Shown: piece by piece, positions 58,101-64,000 of the stretch
Numbering within the stretch: the stretch's first letter is position 1
How the letters are laid out: every line of letters begins with the position of its first letter
From: Alentia gelatinosa
Lineage: Eukaryota; Annelida; Polychaeta; Phyllodocida; Polynoidae
Assembly (NCBI GenBank): GCA_950022655.1
Contig: OX465581.1
Span: 106,437,125 to 106,501,124, forward strand
Direction of reading: 5' to 3'
Length of the DNA stretch: 64,000 nt
The notes under the pieces: generated by a model
Told to the model about the DNA's origin: nothing
The model's database searches: none
Seen by the model: the letters and a program-made list of their open reading frames with translations, nothing else
Made by a program: the position numbers and the translations under genes

Positions 58101-61100
58101 TGTGCAGAAAAGGTATGTGTATTTTGTGTTGATAATTCTTTATCGAATCAAGCTTTATCTTTATTGAAATTTGTTGCAAGAGCTGTTACTATATTCTGTG
58201 TGAATCACATTAATGTTATCACACGTGTTACAATTGAATCTCTAATTCGGGACGTTTGATAACTTTTGTTCAACAATTTAACATGTACTAGCCGCACCAA
58301 AAATTGTTCTTTTAGTATCAACGAGCCCTCCTGGTGCTAAAAGAGTGCATGAGATTGGCAGGGAAAAATCCAGCCCCTTTCCTTCAAGCAGCTCGTATCT
58401 GTTATGACCACCTACATATGGTAAGTAGCAGTTGAATACAGAATACTCAAGTATCTTACACCGTCAAATCCTTACCAATTCCGGGGATAACCACATATAC
58501 CCTATCTTAACAATTGGAAAAACTAGAAAAGTTCATAAAGCATAGTAATGTCTGGGAAGAGAGATATGAAGCTGACCCTATATAAAGTTAACTAAAACAA
58601 ATAATCTAATTGATGTATTTTTCATGAATCGAATTTGAAATTAGAAAAGGGTTTAATTTTTTTTTTTTTTTGTGGGTGGCACCCACATATGCCAACCTTT
58701 TCATGGCTGACTTCGAAGATCGTTTTGTGTACACCTATGAGCTACAACCCACCATGTGGCTCCGGTTCATTGATGACATATTTTTCATCTGGCCCCATGG
58801 CGAGATGGAACTAACTAAATTTGTCAAACACTTGAATAGCGCACATAGCACCATCAAATTCACGTCCGAGACTTCAACCACACGGGTGAACTTCCTGGAC
58901 ACAACTGTCTCAATCAACCTTGATGGAACCATAGAAACTGATCTATATACCAAACCCACAGACAGTCTAAATTACCTACACTACAATTCGGCACACCCGC
59001 GCCATTGTGTGCGAGGTATACCACATGGTCAGTTCCTGCGCCTGCGCAGGATCTGCTCAGACGAATCCAAATTTGTCTCCCATTGCGTCGACAGAGGTAA
59101 ACACTTCGTACGGCGCGGCTACCCTGTCCACCTGATAGGAGAGGCCTTCATAAAGGCCCTCCAACAGGATAGACAGGCCTTGATCTTCCCCCCCACCGGA
59201 GGGCGGACCAAGGAAACAGACCCCAACATCCTTGTAACCACTTACAACCCAGGATTTAGGGGGCTGAGGGATGTAGTCGAAAAGAACTGGGACCTCCTGG
59301 GCAAATCGTGCGCCACCCGTGGCATACACCGGGAACCCATCATCTCAGCCTTTAAACGCCCAAAATGTTTGAGGGACATACTGGTCAGGGCTAAATTACC
59401 AGGGGAGGCTCGGAACGAACCTCCTCCTAACAGCAACCGATGTTTACGACCAAACAGCTGTAGGTATTGCCCGAAGCTCAACACCACTGGCAGGATCAAA
59501 TGCACTGCCAGTGGCCGCACCTACATGAGTAGACACAACGTGAGCTGCTGCAGCTCAAACCTGATCTACTGCATACAGTGTACCCGCTGTGGGATACAAT
59601 ATGTTGGGCAGACGAAATTGGAGTTAAAAAGGCGTTTCGTTCAACACTTTGCTAACATCCAAGGGGCCAAGGTGGAGGTAAGTGAAGTGGCCCGCCACTT
59701 CAACTCCAACGGCCACCAGAAGGAGAATGATGTATCTATATACATCATAGACTTTGTGCACACCCACCCGGATTCGCCCAAAGCTGCCTACCTTCGGAAT
59801 CTTTTAGAGTTCAACTGGATACAGAGACTCCACACCAATGCCCCCTTGGGGCTAAATGTGAGTGATCCTCTGAAACACTAATGACTCACCAGGTCTCCTC
59901 CCGACACACCATATAGCCACGTTAAAAAATTTTTATGTTAATAGAAATGTCGTCGGGAGGTGCCCCTAATATATTTTATAGTCAGCGGATCCTTCCCTCG
60001 AACGCCGCGATATCATGTGCTTTCCACCTAGAAACATTGTTTTCTTTGCCACCCCGCCTAAGTTTCTTTACGCTCTTAAGCCTAAATAAACGTAATCATT
60101 GGGAACACTGTTTTATTTCCAATCCTGTACGAACATCGCTTCCAGGTTGCCACTTGGCAACCACAGTGGTGTCTGTCAGAAAATCGATTCACTTGAATCG
60201 ATTGCCGCGCCTCTTTTTGGCACTGTCTTACAGTCTAAAATGGAGAAATGCAGCCTGAAGATTCTCATAGATGAAACCGCTTCACTCAGAAATACTCCAC
60301 ATGAAGTATTTCAGACACTATAGGGCCCAAATCAACTTGTTGACACTGTTGTCAACGAAAATTCGAAGCCCGACACAACATAAACAATGGCTGTCAACCT
60401 ACGACGGACGGCGCTCTGATTGGTCGAAAGGGGTCACATGATATTTTACTATAAATAGGCGTGACAGTTCAAACTGTCATCCACTTTCGCGGTTGCTGCG
60501 AAACAAGAACGGTCTCCGATCTAGCCACGTTCACGATAGAAAAGGGTTTAATACCGAAATTTCACCTAATGTCTTACTAACTATAAGAGCCGTTACTCTT
60601 CAACATTATCATACATTAATAAGACATTTTTTGTCAAAGAAACAAAAAAAAGTGATTTAAACATTTGTTTCATCATTTTTTGGATTAATAATTCAGCTCT
60701 ATACCCAAAGTAAATCTTGCTGCGTGCTTTGTCAGGTGGACGAAGGCATCGAGTACGCGCAGAAGGCACTAGATGTCGCAGAAGGAAACATAATGAAGTC
60801 TCGCTGCTCACTCACGTTGGGGGTGGGCTACAGCCTGAAGGCGGAGGGTGCCAAGCTACAGATGGTGAGGCAGGAATACCAACGCAAGTCTCTGACCCTC
60901 TTCAACCGAGCCCAGAATCTGGACAAGAACGACCACCTCGCCAAATTCCACGTGGCCCTTCAGTTAGCCATTCTCAGACAGGTGTGTGATACCAAATAAA
61001 CATAATGACTGCCAGCAAGTACGTGTTAGTACTTGTGATGATTCCAGGGTGTACTGCCTTATTCAATGGCGTATAAGTGCTACAGGGATTTTCTCCTGAA

Positions 61101-62857
61101 AGTTTACTCTTCTAATATTCATGGGGTTCATTGAATTTATTATCATTTGTAAGGAGTAATTCCACATACAAGACAAAACCGATGCTCCAATGGAAGGATT
61201 AATTGTAGCAACCGTAATTATTTTTGTTATTACTAATGATTGGTTTCACTACAGTTTTGACTATATTTTCTCATAAAAAGTTTTTGGTTGTTGCGAACGA
61301 TGAGGAATTGTGTTTTCCTTCTTGATTGTAATAAAAGTATCAATTGTTGTTTTGAAATTCAATTTACGAATCATGATTTTCATATCTGACAATATTTTCT
61401 CGGCTTGTCATAGAGGTGTGTTCTGCCACTTCTTGCAAATTCTCATATCTGACAAATACTTTCCATTTCTAGATCTATGGCAATGTATAATGCCTAGACT
61501 AGATAATCCTCAGTCGCTAAGGGCTGCCTCATGCTACGGAAAGTGCAGATTCTCCATAAATACATGGCTACAATTGTCCATTAACAGAGAGTCAGTCAGT
61601 AAGATGCAACAGCTGAAATCTTTGAGTATTCAGTTCTATCAGCCTGGAGTGAAATTCTAAAACAAATAATGCAAGATGAAATTACAGATGTACTTAACGG
61701 TGTAAGATTCTTGTGTACCTTCAGATTCCCGAGGCGTTAAAGCACGTGCGTGCCGCCCTACAGATGCGCAATGACCACGTGCACTCGCTGCACCTGCTGG
61801 CCCTGCTGCTGTCCGCGCAGAAACAACACAGCGACGCTCTACAGCTCATCGAGGCCACCATCGCCGAGTACCCCGACGACTTCAAGTGGGTCACTAACCT
61901 TGTGGGCTTTACCTCTTTATCCCACCCCTAGTATAAAATCCCATAGGCTTAACATTGAGTTTCCGTATGCCACGCTGACTGGCACATGGAGTTTTATATG
62001 CCACTAGTGGCATACAGAATTGTTATCACGTAATATTCCAAAACCGAGGAGACAGGGTGGGATAAAATCAAAACTTGATTCGTTTTAATCTTGGCCACCG
62101 CATGCCTCTCCTGGAGTTTTGGCTCCAGACTCCACTCGGCTTCGCCTCATGAAGTCACTATGCCAAACTCCAGTCATGGCATACGGTGGCCAAGATTAAA
62201 ACTCATCCAGTTTTACGATAGTATTGGAGAGGATGTCGAAAAAACCTGGGTTCGTAGACAACTAATTAGTACTCCAGTTCGCCCATCTCCCAGCTCCGGT
62301 TTTTGCATTTCGGCTGGCTGATATCACTCAGAGATGTCAGCTTTCCACTTTTTCATATTCAGTTCATTCTTTGTGTCAAGCAAAGATGGTATTCATCTTT
62401 CCCCATTTGCGTCAATAAATCAGGGGATCCTCAGCCCCATGTCATGACCGACAAGGGCATATTACCCAAGTTTCCCCGGTCTCTTTGAGGCAGAAAAATC
62501 CACATAAAAATTGTTTCCACTTTTCCCCCGACTCCAACTGGGATCCCTGAGTCCAGTAAGCCATCTTGCGTTAACTGTCGGGATGCCCAAAGAGGCTTTT
62601 TGCTGATAACATGGACTATAGACTGGTCTCTGGGAGTGCCACCCCATAACTATTTATTTGGTTGAATCCTCATGCCTTATATTTCAGGGACCTTTTCTCA
62701 GGTTAAAGTAACTTACCACAAACAATTGTACTTTTGACAGTTTATTGTTCACCAAGTCGCGCCTGGAAGAGGAGGTTTACGGTGTGGAGGAGGCGCTACA
62801 TACCTGTAAACACATGCTCACCTACTGGAAGGAGTGCTTCGAGGCCACCCTCGAAAG
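38653..62857 (+). CDS. TTC7: tetratricopeptide repeat protein 7 (PI4KA complex scaffold), 3' end outside window
   Basis: Constitutive exons: 38653-38776, 42609-42757, 44547-44715, 47841-48108, 48386-48464, 51447-51565, 56654-56717, 57223-57360, 58029-58112, 58316-58420, 60736-60981, 61725-61885 and 62741-62857. All junctions keep phase, giving about 607 residues of a protein of some 840. Family marks in order: [16 protein letters not shown] at the start, [111 protein letters not shown] and [13 protein letters not shown]7 binds EFR3 and FAM126/hyccin and brings PI4KIIIalpha to the plasma membrane to make PI4P. Most animals have one or two paralogs; I cannot say A or B type. The ATG is set by the conserved N-terminus. 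Two extra exons (46082-46144, 55138-55254) are listed separately. Confidence 0.93.
40064..40153. repeat. (AT)n microsatellite
   Basis: About 45 uninterrupted AT units; can extrude as a cruciform and is likely polymorphic. Confidence 0.97.
41150..41455 (+). mobile_element. LINE ORF2 C-terminal fragment
   Basis: The plus-strand frame at 41187-41450 reads [15 protein letters not shown], then [20 protein letters not shown], then [17 protein letters not shown]. This is the C-terminal tail (post-RNase H, C..C...H....C knuckle) of Jockey/I-type non-LTR retrotransposons. Upstream RT and RNase H are not visible, so it is a short relic in the gene's sense orientation. Confidence 0.7.
42758..47840 (+). 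other. TTC7 introns 2 and 3
   Basis: Introns 42758-44546 and 44716-47840 (the latter split by the candidate cassette exon at 46082). Apart from A-rich runs I see no repeats with clear ends and no other gene. Confidence 0.5.
46082..46144 (+). CDS. TTC7: candidate TTC7 cassette exon duplicating the start of the next exon
   Basis: A 63-base open segment with a strong acceptor (TTCTGTCCTCAG) and donor (CAGG|GTAAGA), phase 1 on both sides, so it can be included or skipped without changing frame. It encodes [20 protein letters not shown] plus Q. The following exon (47841) begins [17 protein letters not shown]. The shared first nine residues and phase suggest partial exon duplication. It cannot replace the next exon, which ends in phase 2. 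Inclusion would insert 21 residues after AFAIK. Confidence 0.6.
48806..51115 (+). mobile_element. decayed DIRS-like (tyrosine-recombinase) retrotransposon
   Basis: Broken frames on the plus strand keep the order of a DIRS element. RT: 49173-49263, [15 protein letters not shown] then [10 protein letters not shown], where the usual YxDD reads NNDD. RT connection: 49461-49553, [17 protein letters not shown] and [12 protein letters not shown]. RNase H: 49700-50240, TTDA, then [20 protein letters not shown] and [17 protein letters not shown]. Then [30 protein letters not shown] and [17 protein letters not shown] (50265-50560). Tyrosine recombinase: 50800-51112, IIARW, then [20 protein letters not shown]. 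Many stops and frameshifts; dead. It lies in TTC7 intron 48465-51446, sense orientation. I did not find its terminal or split repeats. Confidence 0.8.
52481..52588. repeat. foldback element, 45-base arms
   Basis: The left arm begins TACCATGATTTTGATCTGCA and the right arm ends with the near-perfect inverse (TGCAGATCAAAGTCATGGTA). Both carry GTATTCTC/GAGAATAC further in. The loop is about 16 bases. Confidence 0.85.
55138..55254 (+). CDS. TTC7: candidate TTC7 cassette exon, Ser/Pro-rich 39-residue insert
   Basis: A 117-base segment between acceptor GTTGAGCAG and donor GTACCG, phase 2 on both sides, encoding [28 protein letters not shown] and VTPPPKDR. Skipping it joins VYNGER directly to [10 protein letters not shown], which is what vertebrate TTC7 shows (VYSGENIFCPQ), so it is extra sequence. 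The donor is weak. It is rich in basic, Ser-Pro and Thr-Pro sites. Confidence is moderate because the evidence is open frame, phase and composition only. Confidence 0.5.
57460..57653. mobile_element. pogo/mariner-type MITE with TA target duplication
   Basis: The left end CAGTAGAACCCCGCC matches the inverse of the right end, CAGAATAACCCCGCTT, and each is followed by GGACACC-type sequence. TA flanks both sides (57458-57459 and 57654-57655). The interior is a degenerate array of (C)GCGTAAGCGGACACC units. TA duplication plus CAGTAGAACC ends is typical of pogo-like Tc1/mariner elements. It lies in a TTC7 intron. Confidence 0.75.
57701..57860. repeat. foldback MITE in TTC7 intron
   Basis: The left arm ACATAGAAAACACATATA pairs with the right arm TATATGTGTTTTCTATGT. 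The inner arms (ACTCGATCACTA/TAGTGATCGAGT) pair around a short ACTAGTTGATGG-type loop. Two stems give a nearly complete hairpin of 160 bases. Confidence 0.8.
58658..60536 (+). mobile_element. 5'-truncated Penelope-like element with 16-bp target-site duplication
   Basis: The 16-mer TAGAAAAGGGTTTAAT stands at 58642-58657 and again at 60537-60552, perfectly flanking the insert. The insert starts with a run of about 15 T, then a perfect GTGGGT/ACCCAC mini-hairpin, then the coding frame (58670-59881) and about 650 bases of 3' UTR. It lies in the TTC7 intron between exons ending 58420 and starting 60736, in sense orientation. Truncation removed the upstream part of the element, including the first RT motifs. 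Confidence 0.88.
58670..59881 (+). CDS. Penelope-like reverse transcriptase (partial) with GIY-YIG endonuclease
   Basis: An uninterrupted 403-codon frame. The RT palm part has [14 protein letters not shown] (motif B region) and [10 protein letters not shown] (motif C with both aspartates), followed by the [20 protein letters not shown] thumb region. A linker with [15 protein letters not shown] and a His leads to the GIY-YIG domain, [18 protein letters not shown] with basic [19 protein letters not shown], and a conserved end [19 protein letters not shown]. Such elements copy RNA at nicked DNA ends. The upstream fingers and first palm motifs are missing, so this copy is not autonomous although its remaining frame is intact. 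The first ATG is not the true start; the frame is entered at the truncation point. Confidence 0.92.
   Translation: MWVAPTYANLFMADFEDRFVYTYELQPTMWLRFIDDIFFIWPHGEMELTKFVKHLNSAHSTIKFTSETSTTRVNFLDTTVSINLDGTIETDLYTKPTDSLNYLHYNSAHPRHCVRGIPHGQFLRLRRICSDESKFVSHCVDRGKHFVRRGYPVHLIGEAFIKALQQDRQALIFPPTGGRTKETDPNILVTTYNPGFRGLRDVVEKNWDLLGKSCATRGIHREPIISAFKRPKCLRDILVRAKLPGEARNEPPPNSNRCLRPNSCRYCPKLNTTGRIKCTASGRTYMSRHNVSCCSSNLIYCIQCTRCGIQYVGQTKLELKRRFVQHFANIQGAKVEVSEVARHFNSNGHQKENDVSIYIIDFVHTHPDSPKAAYLRNLLEFNWIQRLHTNAPLGLNVSDPLKH
60982..61724 (+). other. TTC7 intron
   Basis: Donor GTGTGT at 60982, acceptor TTCAG at 61724. A 116-codon chance frame and AT-rich DNA; nothing else seen. Confidence 0.5.
61919..62220 (-). 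repeat. hairpin repeat family, copy C
   Basis: The reverse complement aligns to copy A (12037-12338) over its whole length, from GTAAAACTGG through the hairpin to ATGTTAAGCCTATGGGATT and AGGGGTGGGATAA, with scattered substitutions (roughly 85% identity by eye). It lies just after a TTC7 exon (donor at 61886). Confidence 0.8.
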
Positions 62858-64000
62858 GTAGTGTTCTGTCCACTCTAATTCCCAACATGTAGAAAGTAGG
62901 ATAAGTCGTACTGCAGGCTTATCGGAACTCTGATGTCCGTCAAAACAAAAAGGTCCTTGAGTGACTCAGTGTTCGTGATTTTGAATACTCTAACTTTTTA
63001 TCATCCATGTTAAACATCTGTATCATTTAGCACAGTTTTCTTGGTATTTTTTTTAACTTGTACACTTTTTACACACAAGTATCTATGTTGTTGGTCACGT
63101 TTCTTTGAAACTGCACTTTGTAAATATTACCTGTGTGAAATGATAAAACACAAGCAGTGGCTAATAATTTTTTGGTAAGCTAATTTTCTTATCTGTGTAA
63201 GCCTAATTGACTTGTGCCTTTCGTATCGTTTTTCAAGTGTGGCTGCAGTTCTTTGCGCTTTGATATTAACCGGTTTGAAATAAAATATTGTATTTTAGTC
63301 AAGGCGAATGGTAAGCCGACTTCCTTCTTTTCATGTACTATACTGCTGTTGCAAATAATTGAAGCTTTTCATGTACTTCTTTCCGACAATGTTGCTATGA
63401 TGTGGGCGCAGGCATTAATTTCTAATCGGCTAAGTCTGGCTTTCCCTCTATCAGTTAAGCTTAAGTTCCTTTAATACCAATTTTAGACTAAAATTAATAG
63501 GGATTTGGTAAATTTGTATAATTATATAGTTATGTTATCCAACTCTTTGTGAAGTCATACCTTTTGCCCAGATTGTGAAACCTACATGCATCCCTTCATG
63601 TAGTCAATGTGAAACAATAAGCTCGTCCCAATAACGTGAAGATTTATAACGGCAAGTCAAGGAAATGTGGACTACGGACTTGTGGTCATCTATCCGTAGG
63701 AAGATTGTATTTCAACATAAGCGTAGCCTTTAATGAATAACATTTGCAATACCCATTGCATGAAGTGTACCTTGAGAATACAGAACACTAGATTTGTAAC
63801 CTTATGAAATTAAAATGGTCCCATGTATTAGTTATTGTACCGCATTTTTTCAATACACTCAGCAAATAGTTTGACCATGCTGTTGCTGAAGAAACAGATT
63901 CATTCTATTTGATTGCCACTATCGGCGCGTCCGTCTGACGACAAATACTCCTAATGACGCAGGTTTATGTGAATATTTAATGGCATAAAACAAAAAGACA
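62858..64000 (+). other. TTC7 intron, running to the window end
   Basis: After the donor GTAGTG at 62858 I see no further exon. Human TTC7 has about 230-250 more residues, so the remaining exons should follow beyond 64000. Confidence 0.6.

Overview
The window is nuclear DNA from an invertebrate animal, probably marine. Its genes carry many GT-AG introns, there are no operons or Shine-Dalgarno sites, and the encoded proteins are metazoan (GPATCH2, DNPH1, RPS27A, TTC7). The intergenic and intronic DNA is AT-rich and full of foldback elements, Penelope-like and DIRS-like retroelement pieces, and poly(G)/poly(C) runs. I cannot settle the phylum. All exon models were read by eye from splice signals, phase continuity and remembered family sequence.

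Layout. 1-3442 (+): 3' part of a YeeE/YedE (sulfur-transport) membrane protein gene, with a Penelope-like endonuclease relic in an intron. 3443-9839: gene-poor. 9840-16247 (-): GPATCH2, six coding exons, 463 aa. 19174-22319 (+): a three-exon gene for an unrecognised 119-aa protein, head-to-head with GPATCH2 across a compact promoter at about 19 kb. 23155-26355 (-): DNPH1, four exons, 146 aa, tail-to-tail with the previous gene. 26356-35136: a repeat-rich intergenic block with nested inverted repeats, a TTAA-flanked piggyBac-type MITE, a 1.4-kb inverted-repeat element and long C/G tracts. 35137-38417 (-): RPS27A (ubiquitin-eS31 fusion), including one GC-AG intron. 38653-62857 and beyond (+): TTC7, thirteen constitutive exons plus two frame-preserving candidate cassette exons, sharing a promoter of about 235 bp with RPS27A and running past the window end. 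Its introns hold a LINE C-terminal relic, a decayed DIRS-like element, several foldback MITEs, and a 5'-truncated Penelope-like element with an intact 403-codon frame and a 16-bp target-site duplication.

The genes do not form one pathway: YeeE/YedE is a membrane transporter family, GPATCH2 an RNA-helicase cofactor family, DNPH1 a nucleotide-pool sanitiser, RPS27A supplies ubiquitin and a 40S protein, and TTC7 is a scaffold of the plasma-membrane PI4KA complex. The most notable observations are the TTC7 cassette exon that resembles the start of the following exon, the complete Penelope-like insertion footprint, a three-copy hairpin repeat family whose arms change while the architecture stays, a duplicated splice donor in GPATCH2, and the loss of the usual cysteine motif in the YeeE/YedE protein.
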